64,000 nucleotides of DNA from Trifolium pratense (lineage: Eukaryota; Streptophyta; Magnoliopsida; Fabales; Fabaceae), in contig NC_060063.1 of NCBI RefSeq assembly GCF_020283565.1, positions 24,296,777 through 24,360,776 of the forward strand. The letters are read 5' to 3'. The notes below the pieces were generated by a model, which worked only from the letters and a program-made list of their open reading frames with translations, was not told the DNA's origin and ran no database searches. Below, in pieces: positions 1 through 10,785 of the stretch; within the stretch, counting starts at the first letter, position 1, and every line of letters begins with the position of its first letter. The position numbers and the translations under genes are program-made.

Positions 1-447
1 CGAATTAATGAAAAATCTTACTTTTAACAATCTCTCAACCGTGTATTTTAAATACATTCAAATTATTGTTTATAGAATAAACTAAGACTATGCAATGATG
101 GATAAATAGTGTAGTTACATAGTAGTTTGATTTTATATAGCTTGTGAAATTTCAAAATGATTTCACGCCGCAACAACCGCATTGCGCGTGCAGCAACCGC
201 AATGACCGCATTCACAACAACTGCAACTGCAACCGCATCCGCAATTTAAAACCTTGGCTACTGTATCCTCCTTTTTTGCAAGGTTGGCCACAACAATTTA
301 AATTTTCTCAACAATTTATGAAGTTCATATATATAGCTTGTGAAATTTCAAAATGATTTCACGCCGCAACAGTCGCATTGCGCGCAATGAACGTATTCGC
401 AACATCCGTGACCACAACCGCATCTGCGACCGTAACTTAAAACCTTG
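1..447 (+). repeat. hAT-type GC-rich MITE copies, truncated by window edge
   Basis: This stretch is rich in short 'accgcaa' and 'ttgcgg' words and carries two copies of a terminal end of the form gcaatttaaaaccttg, one ending at 256 and a diverged one ending at 447. The segment running from tatatagcttgtgaaatttc to the cgccgcaac core occurs twice (about 136-172 and 332-370), so two related copies lie in tandem or one inside the other. The same family recurs inverted at 677-1173 and again at 45396-45892 and 55137-55344. The left end lies outside the window, so no target duplication can be checked here. Confidence 0.6.
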
Positions 448-510
448 GAAGACACTATGAAAGCAATTGGAGCTGACACTTATCCACAGTATTTCGGTCA
501 TTTATGTTTA
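448..510 (+). pseudogene. Fragment of nucleocapsid-like gene family
   Basis: Directly after the MITE end, about 60 bases read ETMKAIGADTYPQYFGHLC, nearly identical to residues around 280-300 of the intact 354-codon gene at 52065-53129 (ETMKAIGAHTYPHYFSHLC). Homology stops after this, and the bases up to 668 show no further coding sense. It is a relic of one more family copy, broken by MITE insertion on its left side. Confidence 0.6.
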
Positions 511-676
511 AATTTATTAGAATATTTTGTAGTAGTTGTTTTTGACATTCATGAGTCTTTTGTTGTTTTCGTGATATTTCGGTTAAAAAAAGCAATCTTT
601 TGTCTGTCTTGTCAATAAAGGTTAACAGTTATGCAGATAAGCCTATAACTATGGGCTCTACAATTTAAGTCTTAAC

Positions 677-1173
677 CAAGGTTTTAAATTGCGGCCGTGG
701 ATGCGGTAACGGTTGCGGTTGTTGTGAATACGGTCATTGTGGTTGCTGCAACACGCAATGCGACTGTTGCGGCGTGAAATCATTTTGAAATTTCACAAGC
801 TATATAAAATGAAACTACTATGTAACTACATTATTTATTCCATAAACATTATTTTGAATGTTCTTGAAATATACGGTTAAGAGATTGTTAAAAGTAAGAT
901 TTTTCATTATATTTGACACAAATTAGGATTTGAAGTTCATAAATTTTATTTTTTGGTGAGAAAATTTGAACAAACATCGCCGAAAATGTCTGATGCAGCT
1001 TCTGATACGGTTGTAATGCGGTTACAATGCGGCCGTACACGTGAATTAAGATCACACCGTAATTGCGGGTTGTAATGCGGTTACGATGCGGCCGTACACG
1101 TGAATTAAGATCACATTGCAATCAGCAATACTGCGGCCGTAATTGCGGATGCGAACCGCAATTTAAAATGTTG
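677..1173 (+). mobile_element. hAT-type MITE, 497 bp, perfect 8-bp TSD
   Basis: The element starts caaggttttaaattgcgg and ends ccgcaatttaaaatgttg, giving imperfect terminal inverted repeats of about 18 bp. It is flanked by the perfect 8-bp direct repeat gtcttaac (669-676 and 1174-1181), the target-site size typical of hAT transposons. It has no coding capacity. Its interior contains a duplicated block with tgcggccgtacacgtgaattaag (about 1029-1110). Confidence 0.85.
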
Positions 1174-1181
1174 GTCTTAAC

Positions 1182-1547
1182 CACTCAAGGAAAAAAATCA
1201 CATCACAATAATAATAACAATAAGTAATATGAACAATAATCCTAAGAGGTAATCAATACTATGAATAGAGACTAACTATAGTTTTTGAAATTTTGAGTCA
1301 CAAAACCACAACCGGAAACCCTAAATTAAAAATCAAATGTGTTTACAACTATGATTTGAGACACTATGATTAAAGATAAATAAACAAGAAACATTAATGA
1401 TGAATTTTATTAAACATATAAAGGGAGCATTGGAGTGTATTAATAATAATAATAAAAAAAAAGTGGGGTTTTATTATACTACTCACACCAAACAGAGTTC
1501 AGGCACCATTCTTCTTAGGGGTTGGAGGAGTAGGATGGACATTAGCA
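1182..1547. other. Intergenic, no feature recognised
   Basis: AT-rich sequence between the MITE and the downstream end of the minus-strand membrane protein gene. It presumably holds that gene's 3' untranslated region. No repeat or coding signal was recognised. Confidence 0.4.
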
Positions 1548-2054
1548 TCATGACGAGGAAGAAGAAGAGGAATCTTCAATCGAAGAAGTTGAATCTTCAA
1601 TCTCAGAAAAAAGATGAGGATTTTTTGTAACAAAATCAAAACAAATAGCCTTCTTGAGAGACCCTACCACATACCCAGTGAGAGGAAGCCACACATACTT
1701 GGCTGCAAAAAAGCTGAAGGGATTAACAAAATATAACATCAATATTGATGTTATGGTATTGGACACCATTAGAGAGGAATATGCCATCGCCAAACCTTCC
1801 CCCGGGCGCGGCATCTTTATGATGAAAGAAACACTGAAACACAGCTCGACAATAACCAACAATGCGTAGACCAAATATCGGCCTTTCTCCAATAGCTGAG
1901 TGTGGCCTGTAGCATGCACAATAAGATAAGCTCCGAGTACAAGAAGATGAAGAAAAGAGAATCCAAGCAAAGCATAAAACGTTGTCTTGTTTGATGGTGT
2001 TGGTGGTGGGGCCAACAAGGATTGTGCATTTGATGGTGGTGATGGTGGAGCCAT
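1548..2054 (-). CDS. Small four-helix membrane protein, function unknown
   Basis: This 168-residue protein starts at an ATG in a good plant context (gccATGgct read on the minus strand is caccATGGCTCCA). A proline-rich head of about 25 residues is followed by four hydrophobic stretches at about residues 27-49, 58-81, 87-110 and 113-133, consistent with four membrane helices. The tail is acidic and serine-rich (EDSTSSIEDSSSSSSS). The frame is open and intronless, with even hydrophobic spacing unlike a chance ORF. I do not recognise the family. It could be a lineage-specific membrane protein. Two overlapping frames in the same region are shadows. No neighbour suggests a pathway. Confidence 0.6.
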   Translation of the reverse strand: MAPPSPPSNAQSLLAPPPTPSNKTTFYALLGFSFLHLLVLGAYLIVHATGHTQLLEKGRYLVYALLVIVELCFSVSFIIKMPRPGEGLAMAYSSLMVSNTITSILMLYFVNPFSFFAAKYVWLPLTGYVVGSLKKAICFDFVTKNPHLFSEIEDSTSSIEDSSSSSSS

Positions 2055-2439
2055 GGTGAGAGATGGAGAAGATATTTGGACTGTTGCAATTATTAGGGCT
2101 AAACCCTACCATTTTTTTTGGAAAATTCTTAACTATCCATTCAAAGTGATTGGGTTAGAGTTACCCAACTTAGTTGTCAAAAGCATATTGGTCTATCCAT
2201 ATCCACTTTCTATTCTCATTTTGTCAAAAAAAAAAAAGTGTATAATTTTCTCATTGCGTCTATTATTAGCAATTTAACCCCTTATATTAATGTTTTTCCA
2301 TTACCAAAAACAATAGAGTTAAGTTCCCAAAACATATTCTCCTCTCTTACATTAACGTTGCTCTCACACAACATTTTCGATCCATTGGCACTTGAATCTG
2401 CTATAGTACCAACCTTAATCTGCTATAGTAGAGTAATAA
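2055..2439. other. Upstream region of membrane protein gene
   Basis: This should contain the promoter of the minus-strand gene. No clear TATA box was chosen. The phrase gctatagtaccaacctt at about 2402-2418 recurs at about 3494-3510 on the other side of the foldback element, so that element is bracketed by an approximately 17-bp direct repeat. Confidence 0.35.
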
Positions 2440-3490
<1,051 letters not shown>

Positions 3491-3542
3491 CTCGCTATAG
3501 TACCAACCTTCTCAATCTACTACTCTTTTTTTACTCCACTAG

Positions 3543-4534
3543 TGAAATCTGGCACGCAGTGAACACAATGCTGCACAAGATGCTATAGCACACGTTGCAG
3601 CAAGACAGTCGCAGAACACAGTAAATAAATAAATAACTTGCAGAATAATAAATAAGACAGGTAATTGTTAACCCAGTTCAGTGCAACGTCACCTACTCTG
3701 GGGGATACCAATCCAGGAATGAATCCACTATAATAGCTCTAGTTCAAAGCCCTCGACCAACACCCGGTACTTGACTTATCACCTAGACACTACCCGTGCA
3801 ATCCTACCTAAGAACCTCTTAGATAATGAGACCCTGTCCCAAATTCCCTCTAACAACACGTACTATGTTGCTGTCAATAATAATAATCAGGATGGAGACA
3901 CTCTCCTAGAAACTAGACCACACTCTTGCTTAAAAGCTTATGAGTGAATCACACAAACTAACTCCGTGCTTAAAAGCTTAGGAGCAGCTTACAATAAACA
4001 ACACAAACCCAGTCCTAAACTTGCATCAAAAACGACACAAGAAAGGCTCACAAAAGACACACACACTAAACCTTAAAAACGCACACTTTTGTAATACAAG
4101 GTTTAGAATTCACGAGTTGTAAAGGCTTGAGGCTTCACATATTTATAGTCTTCAATTGTCTTGATGTCCAAGTTAGGTCTTCAGACATGTACAGCTGTAG
4201 GAATTGCGGCCCAACCCTAAATTAATTTCAAAAATATAATTTGTTTGTTTCATGTTGTACCAAACAAAAAAAACGCCAAAAATATAATATAATTATATTT
4301 TTGTTTTAAATAACATTCCTTCAGCCGACTTCAATAAAACTTGCTGAGCAAGTCTCGTTTTGCCCAGACGCACGTGCTTGAATATATAATTGAAGCAAAT
4401 CTTGACTCAGATTTGAAATAAAAATTCTGCACGAAAAACAGAGCATCAGGATGCTGTACTATAATGCTACAGCACCTCAGTCCAGCATCTGGCTGGTTGG
4501 CTTTTGCAAAATGTAGCCAATCAAAACACCAACA
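3543..4534 (-). repeat. Copia-1 3' LTR (992 bp)
   Basis: In element orientation it begins TGTTGGTGTTTTGATTGG and ends GGTGCCAGATTTCA-type sequence with a terminal CA. It is preceded by a purine tract (the ctccccct at 4537-4544 on the plus strand). A TATA-like ctataaatatg lies on the minus strand near 4140-4150. It is nearly identical to 12572-13563. Confidence 0.95.
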
Positions 4535-5267
4535 ATCTCCCCCTTTGGCAAATTTTGGCTAAAACAACCTTAGGCCAGTGCATAGAGAGATACAGTCTAG
4601 ACTTTCCTTCGAGTCAACATAAGCACACAACTAGGAAAGAAAGTAGAACGATGCTAAGCTATTTAAACTTTTCTTCGAGTCAACATACGCACACAACTAG
4701 GAAAGAGAGTAAAGAAATTCATCAGATGAATAGATAGCTAGCACGTAAGCATCAGAGGCATGCAACAGCGGAACATAACACATCTTAGCCTCAAAGTACA
4801 GACAGAGAGAAATAAACTCTCACATAGTGGATTCAAGATCGGAGAAATAAACTCCTTAAAATTTAAGCAACGCCACAGAGAATAGGAAAAATAAATTCCT
4901 ATATAAGCATGCATATTAAAAGTAGTAGAAAAATAAATTCTACCTACTCCCCCTCAATATATGCATAAACTTTCACTCCCCCTCAAATTATGCATATCAC
5001 ATAAAACATGCTATACTAGATGCTATAGCATTCTTAATCACATCATGCACATAAACACATAAACACATTTTACTCCCCCTTTTTAGCCACAAATTCTGAC
5101 AAATAAAGTCAGTACCATAGAATAGGAGCAAAGAACCATAGAATACCAAGTAGTACAAAGTCACAGGATGTCAGAACATAAGGAACCACATAGTACATGT
5201 TACAAACCATAAGGGCTAAGCCTTCAAAAAATAACATCCAAAATAAAGAAAAAGTTACAGAAGCAGA
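4535..5267 (-). promoter_or_regulatory. Copia-1 3' non-coding region with repeated polypurine tracts
   Basis: Between the env-like frame and the 3' LTR, the purine core AGGGGGAG (plus-strand ctccccct) occurs at 4537-4544, 4947-4954, 4976-4983 and 5073-5080. The first abuts the LTR and is the expected plus-strand primer; the others are upstream copies. Repeated purine tracts here are a known Sirevirus trait. A duplicated block of about 45 bp (cgagtcaacata, cacacaactaggaaag) occurs at about 4607-4650 and 4676-4720. Confidence 0.7.
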
Positions 5268-7520
5268 TCATATTGAGGGACTTTCATCAGAGGCCATCTC
5301 CTCTTCTACAGTGTCACCACCTGCAAGATCATCATCATGGGAAGCGCTAAGGGAAGGACCAACTCCATCCTTATTTGCCTGTGACTGCTCAAGCTCCAAG
5401 GCTTGGATTACACCATCTACCAGCTCCTTCTTCTCACCTAGCATTTTACTAACCTCCCTGAGATTAGCAATCATCTGTCTCTTGGTCATACCTGCAGCTG
5501 GTTTCTTCAAAGATGCTACAGCAATGTCTGCAGCATGTGTACCTTCCAATAATCTAAAATCCATGGTCAAGGCTGAGGGTCTAGAGACAGGCACATCAGA
5601 GTTAGTGCAGATGTCAGGATGTTGAGACAAGATAATACCACAGATCACAGTGGGAAAGGCTATTGGCATTTTTACAGCAGTAGAAGACCCATGGAGAATT
5701 GTTGCATTAAAAATATGAGTGCCATAATCAAAAACAGTACTGGTTCCTACGACATAGATGAATTTGGCCAAACCTGTAGCTACACTGTTGGAGTGTGTAG
5801 TGGGGACCCAGTTTGCTGCACCAATTTTGTTTAGCAGAGCATATTTTGTAGTTAATTTTGCAGCAGACAGTTTTCCAGCTCTTGGCCACATTCTTACTTT
5901 GTCACCAGTTATAGTCTTGCATATCTCATTCATAGATATCTTCAATTCAGGTGCAGGAACATCACTTCTTCCCAGATGTTGATTGATGATGGCTGGTGAG
6001 AAATCAACACATTTGCCCCTTACATACACCTTTAAGTATTCAGGACTTAAAGGGTCATCACAGTCAGCTGGGATGTTTACTAAGAATTCTCTAGTCAACT
6101 TATCATAGCATTTACCCAACTCATATACAGTTTTCATCAGCCCTGCCTCCTCTATCAGATTTACAATGTCTTGACATTTCAAGAAATCTTCAGTTAGATT
6201 CCTTTCAATGGCCATCCTTCTCTTGACCACGAATTTCCACCTGTCAACATACTCAACACAATGAAAGGAGACATTATCAATTGGTACCGATGGGACATTA
6301 GGAGCCATTCTTTTTCTCTTGGCAGATTTCTGAGGAGATGCTTCAGCATCTTGATCTTCCTCATAGTCAGAGTCACTAGAGGAGATAGTTTTTCTCTTCA
6401 CAGTCTTCTTCTTACTTCCAGAGGGTATAGTGACCTTGCTCCACTGTTTCTTAGGCCCAATTTTAGTTTTGGTGGCTTCAGAAGGAGTGGCTATATCCTT
6501 TCCTGAATTACTTCTCAGCCTCCTAGATATACCAGCCCTAGGAGTACTCTTGAATTGGAGGCTTTCAACATCAATAACATTTGCCTCACTTGTATCAGGC
6601 ACACTCGCACTTTTACCCTTATCCTGTGTAATGACATCAGCAGGGATGGAAGTTTCAGTATTTATTTCATTAACAGGGACCACAGGAGAGTTTGGTGAAT
6701 CAGGAACCACAGTGGTGTTAACATCAACCTGTGCTGCAGATGCTGTAGCATCATTTGCAGCATCTTGTTCTGGAATTGATTTCTCACTAAAAGTCATCTC
6801 AGACTCAGGATTGGCCTTAGTAGTAGCGCCAATATCATCAAGAATATCATCAGGCTTTTCCAAAGTGGGTTTCCCCAATTTCTCAGCAGTCCTAGGGTTT
6901 TCTAGACCTAGGTTTTCAGACCTTATATCAGACATCAAATTTTTCATACTACTTTCAGGTGCTCCAACATTAACGTCCACATTTGACTTAATAGGACTAT
7001 CAAGATATAGTTCACGCATCGTATGAACAGCTTTAGGTGTAGATTTATATTTTGATTTCTTACCCGTTTTTGAAGCAGATGCATCACGCGAAGTAAATTG
7101 ATTTTTCTTTGGCGTTGTCTTCTTCGCTGAAATCTTCTTCCTCTTCGTTGTTTCCTCAGGAAAAATGGTTGAGATTGGATAGGCGATTGTGATTTGTTGA
7201 GGAAGAGAATCGTATGAGGGTGATATGGTGGTTTGTGAATGAAAAGTTTCGTCGTTTTTGGAAGGGGATGAAGTTTGAGAGCTTGACATGGTGGTTTGTA
7301 TTTTTGGAGGAAGGTTTTCAACAATGGAGGTTGAGAGGAGAAGTTGAGTGGTTGTTGAAGAGAGAGAATGAAGAAAGATAGTGTGATGGAGGAGATGATG
7401 AGGTTGTAGCGCGTGAAAGGGGAAGTTAAGGAAATTTTTGATTACTTCCCTTAATTTGCGTGCACCAATGAATGAAGTGAGGAGAACCACTTCAACTGCA
7501 CGCCTTTTGTGCTGTAACTG
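5268..7520 (-). CDS. Copia-1 env-like third frame, reached by UAG readthrough
   Basis: This open frame of about 750 codons follows the pol stop in the same reading frame. The junction reads TAG CAG TTA (7523-7515), which fits the UAG-CAR-YYA readthrough context. No ATG lies near the junction; a free-standing protein could only start further in, for example at the MSSSQTSS methionine (about 7290). The N-terminal 390 residues are Ser/Thr/Lys/Pro-rich with basic patches (KRKKISAKK, KKTVKRK). The C-terminal 330 begin FHCVEYVDRWKFVVKRR and form a conserved domain seen in plant Sirevirus 'envelope-like' and 'putative plant transposon' proteins. No convincing signal peptide or membrane anchor is visible, so calling it an envelope is convention, not evidence. 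The tail is acidic. Confidence 0.75.
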   Translation of the reverse strand, partial: QLQHKRRAVEVVLLTSFIGARKLREVIKNFLNFPFHALQPHHLLHHTIFLHSLSSTTTQLLLSTSIVENLPPKIQTTMSSSQTSSPSKNDETFHSQTTISPSYDSLPQQITIAYPISTIFPEETTKRKKISAKKTTPKKNQFTSRDASASKTGKKSKYKSTPKAVHTMRELYLDSPIKSNVDVNVGAPESSMKNLMSDIRSENLGLENPRTAEKLGKPTLEKPDDILDDIGATTKANPESEMTFSEKSIPEQDAANDATASAAQVDVNTTVVPDSPNSPVVPVNEINTETSIPADVITQDKGKSASVPDTSEANVIDVESLQFKSTPRAGISRRLRSNSGKDIATPSEATKTKIGPKKQWSKVTIPSGSKKKTVKRKTISSSDSDYEEDQDAEASPQKSAKRKRMAPNVPSVPIDNVSFHCVEYVDRWKFVVKRRMAIERNLTEDFLKCQDIVNLIEEAGLMKTVYELGKCYDKLTREFLVNIPADCDDPLSPEYLKVYVRGKCVDFSPAIINQHLGRSDVPAPELKISMNEICKTITGDKVRMWPRAGKLSAAKLTTKYALLNKIGAANWVPTTHSNSVATGLAKFIYVVGTSTVFDYGTHIFNATILHGSSTAVKMPIAFPTVICGIILSQHPDICTNSDVPVSRPSALTMDFRLLEGTHAADIAVASLKKPAAGMTKRQMIANLREVSKMLGEKKELVDGVIQALELEQSQANKDGVGPSLSASHDDDLAGGDTVEEEMASDESPSI

Positions 7521-9488
7521 CTACAAATCTTCAAATAGGCAAATACCAAGTTTGCCTCGCAATTTTTCAAATTGAACTGCATCTAGAGCTTTAGTAAATA
7601 TATCAGCCAATTGTTCTTCAGTTGAAATATGCTCAAGCGTTACAATACCTTCTTCAACTAGATCTCTAATAAAATGGTGCCTAATATCAATATGCTTCGT
7701 CCTGCTATGTTGGATAGGATTCTTTGAAATATTGATGGCACTAAGATTGTCACAGTACAATGCCATAGCATCTTGTACCACATTGTACTCCAGCAACATT
7801 TGTTTCATCCATAATAGCTGGGAGCAGCTACTACCAGCAGCTATGTACTCTGCTTCAGCTGTAGATAAGGATTCACAATTTTGTTTCTTGCTGAACCAAG
7901 ATATAAGATTGTTGCCCAAAAAGAAACAAGCTCCTGAGGTGCTTTTTCTATCATCTGCACAACCTGCCCAATCAGCATCACAATATCCTACTAGCATAGA
8001 ATTCTCACCATGAGTATACATGATCCCATAGTCACATGTATCATTCACATACTTCAAAATTCTTTTTACTTGAGCAAGATGACTCATCTTTGGCTCAGCT
8101 TGGTACCTAGCACATACTCCTACAACAAAAGTAATATCAGGCCTGCTGGCTGTAAGGTATAATAAGCTTCCTATCATGCTTCTATAAAGACTTTGATCTA
8201 CATCAACTCCCTTTTCATCTTTGGTAAGCTTTAAATGGGTTGCTGCAGGTGTTCTTTTATGAGCAGCACTTTCCATACCAAACTTCTTCACTATATTTCT
8301 TGCATACTTGCTTTGGGAGATAAAAATAGTATCTTCCATCTGCTTTACTTGGAGCCCAAGAAAGTAGGTTAGTTCACCTACAAGACTCATCTCAAACTCA
8401 GACTGCATTTGCTGCACGAAATGATGTACCATCTCACTAGACATTCCTCCAAAGACAATGTCATCAACATAGATTTGTGCTATTAGAAATTTGCCTTGAT
8501 CATCTTTCACAAATAGAGTCTTGTCATTTCCTCCATTCCTGTAGCCTTGACTAATAAGGAACTCCGTCAATCTTTCATACCATGCTCGAGGTGCTTGTTT
8601 TAATCCATATAGAGCTTTCTTTAATTTGTAAACATGATTTGGAAAGCTTGGATCAACAAACCCCTTTGGTTGTTCCACATACACTTCTTCATTTAAGTAC
8701 CCATTGAGGAAGGCACTTTTCACATCCATTTGGAATAACTTGAATTTTAGAATGCATGCCACTCCTAGAAGTAATCTAATGGATTCAAGACGAGCAACTG
8801 GAGCAAAAGTCTCATCAAAATCTATCCCTTCAATCTGTGAGTATCCTTGTGCAACCAGCCTTGCCTTGTTTCTGGTCACAGTTCCACTTTCATCAGACTT
8901 ATTCTTGTAGACCCATTTGGTACCAATTATATTTGCATTTTCAGGTCTAGGAACCAAGTCCCAAACTTCATTCCTCTTGAACTGATTTAGCTCTTCTTGC
9001 ATAGCATTTATCCAGAACTCATCAGTCAGAGCTTCCTTCACATTTTTTGGCTCAAATTTAGACACAAAACAAGCATTAGAAACTAAGTCAAGTGTCCTTC
9101 TAGTAGTAATTCCTTGATTGGGATTACCAATAATCAGGTCTGTAGGGTGATTCTTTTGAGTACGAGTAGAAGGTCCTTTCTTTGGAGTAGCAGAGATTTG
9201 TTCAGATGCAGTAACCTCTGTATCATTCTTGGATTCATTAGTAGTTTCACAATCTACACCACCTGTTATAGATGCTGTAGCATCTTCTGTATCATCTTCA
9301 GCAGTTTCACTTGAGGTGTCATCTATTACCACATTTATAGACTCCATCATGGTTTTGGTTCTATTGTTATATACTCTGTAGGCTCTACTATTTGTTGAGT
9401 ATCCCAAGAATATGCCCTCATCACTTTTAGGGTCCATTTTGGTTCTTGGTTCTCTATCAGACAAGATGTAGCATTTACTACCAAACAC
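7521..9488 (-). CDS. Copia-1 pol, RT and RNase H part
   Basis: 655 codons. It opens in the integrase C-terminal region ([20 protein letters not shown]), then reads the Copia reverse transcriptase from about residue 160 ([20 protein letters not shown]). The catalytic motif YVDDIVFGG is present, as is [17 protein letters not shown]. RNase H follows ([47 protein letters not shown]). It ends LFEDL and a UAG that leads into the env-like frame. It is open throughout, and catalytic aspartates are present. It is offset by one frame from the upstream integrase part, so this copy cannot make full-length Pol without a frameshift. Confidence 0.9.
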   Translation of the reverse strand: MFGSKCYILSDREPRTKMDPKSDEGIFLGYSTNSRAYRVYNNRTKTMMESINVVIDDTSSETAEDDTEDATASITGGVDCETTNESKNDTEVTASEQISATPKKGPSTRTQKNHPTDLIIGNPNQGITTRRTLDLVSNACFVSKFEPKNVKEALTDEFWINAMQEELNQFKRNEVWDLVPRPENANIIGTKWVYKNKSDESGTVTRNKARLVAQGYSQIEGIDFDETFAPVARLESIRLLLGVACILKFKLFQMDVKSAFLNGYLNEEVYVEQPKGFVDPSFPNHVYKLKKALYGLKQAPRAWYERLTEFLISQGYRNGGNDKTLFVKDDQGKFLIAQIYVDDIVFGGMSSEMVHHFVQQMQSEFEMSLVGELTYFLGLQVKQMEDTIFISQSKYARNIVKKFGMESAAHKRTPAATHLKLTKDEKGVDVDQSLYRSMIGSLLYLTASRPDITFVVGVCARYQAEPKMSHLAQVKRILKYVNDTCDYGIMYTHGENSMLVGYCDADWAGCADDRKSTSGACFFLGNNLISWFSKKQNCESLSTAEAEYIAAGSSCSQLLWMKQMLLEYNVVQDAMALYCDNLSAINISKNPIQHSRTKHIDIRHHFIRDLVEEGIVTLEHISTEEQLADIFTKALDAVQFEKLRGKLGICLFEDL

Positions 9489-9498
9489 ATGGAAGTGC

Positions 9499-10785
9499 TT
9501 AAGTAGGTTTCCTCTCTTTCCATAATTCGTACAGAGTAGTTGTTGTTCCAGATCTCAGGGTGACACGATTATGAATATAGCAGGCAGTATTCATAGCTTC
9601 TGCCCAAAAACCATGTGAAAGCTTCTTTGCATGTAACATTACCCTTGCAGACTCTTGTATAGTTCTATTTTTCCTTTCTACTACACCATTTTGTTGTGGT
9701 GTAATGGGAGATGAGAATTCATGTATGATGCCTTCAGAGGCACAGAAGTCAGAGAACCTGGAGTTTTCAAACTCCTTACCATGATCACTTCTGATCCTTA
9801 ATACAACATTGTTTTTCTCCCTTTGAAGTTGAATACATAGATCTTTGAACACATCAAAGGTTTCTGACTTCTTTCTAATGAAATTTATCCAGGTGTATCT
9901 AGAAAAGTCATCAACAAAAACATATGCGTACCTTTTACCTCCCAAGCTTTCAGTTTGCATAGGACCCATCAAGTCCATGTGTAGAAGTTCAAGAACTCTG
10001 GTGGTGGTAAGATGTTGCAGCTTTGGATGTGGCATCTTGGTTTGTTTCCCAATCTGACAGTCTCCACATATGCTACCTTCTTCAATTTTGAGATTTGGCA
10101 GTCCTCTGATGGCTTCTTTAGATATTGCTTTCTTCATGCTTCTTAGATTAAGATGACCAAGCTTTTGGTGCCATAGTTTTACTTCATCTTCTTTAGTGAT
10201 TAAGCATGTTGACATATTTGCTTCTTCTTGGGGAACCCATAGATAGCAGTTGTCTTTTGATCTGACACCTTTCATCAAAATCTCACCTTCGTTATTTGTA
10301 ACCAAACATTCAGACTTGGTGAAGTTTACTTTCATTCCTTGGTCGCATAGTTGACTAATACTTATCAAATTTGCAGTCAATCCTCTTACTAACAGCACAT
10401 TGTTTAGTTTAGGCAAGCTATTACTTCTGAGCTCCCCTATCCCAACAATTTCTCCTTTTGCACCATCACCAAAGGTTACAAAGCTGGTTGAATAAGACTT
10501 TATACCAACAAGAAATTTACTTATTCTGGTCATGTGTCTTGAACAGCCACTATCGAAGTACCAGTCTTCCCTTGATGAAGCCCTAAGTGATGTGTGAGCA
10601 ATCAGAGCAGTAGTCTCTTCTTGAGTTGTATCACTTTTCTTCTCATTTTCACCTTTAGGTTTCCATTCTTGTTGAGTAGAGGCAGTTGTGGAAACAGGTT
10701 TATGTTGAGGACGTCTGTTAGGGTACCCATATAGTTTGTAGCAGTAAGGCCTTATGTGCCCTTTTCTACCACAGTAATGACATCT
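9499..10785 (-). pseudogene. Copia-1 pol, zinc knuckle, protease and integrase part
   Basis: Reading from just after the gag-terminal UGA in the same frame: a CCHC knuckle (CHYCGRKGHIRPYC), a basic and Gln-rich linker, the protease site WYFDSGCSRHMTR, the GAG-pre-integrase His/Cys zinc site (WHQKLGHLN ... CGDCQIGK), then integrase with the catalytic Asp in HMDLMGP, Asp in RSDHGKEFEN and Glu in NGVVERKNR. It stops at TAA 9499-9501 after LWKERKPT, where a one-base gain or two-base loss shifts frame. The continuation VFGSKCY is in the next frame at 9488. Apart from the UGA and this shift, the sequence is intact. Confidence 0.85.

Noticed and set aside
1..447. Regular accgcaa words suggesting a CRISPR-like or satellite array
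   Set aside because: Spacing is irregular, there are no unique spacers, and the block has hAT MITE ends; the genome is a plant nuclear one.
1723..2112. Frames of 129 and 90 codons overlapping the membrane protein gene
   Set aside because: Other frames of the same strand; low-complexity and lacking the even hydrophobic pattern of the 168-codon frame.
6430..7026. 198-codon plus-strand frame opposite the env-like ORF
   Set aside because: Shadow of the Ser/Thr-rich minus-strand frame; no motif of its own.
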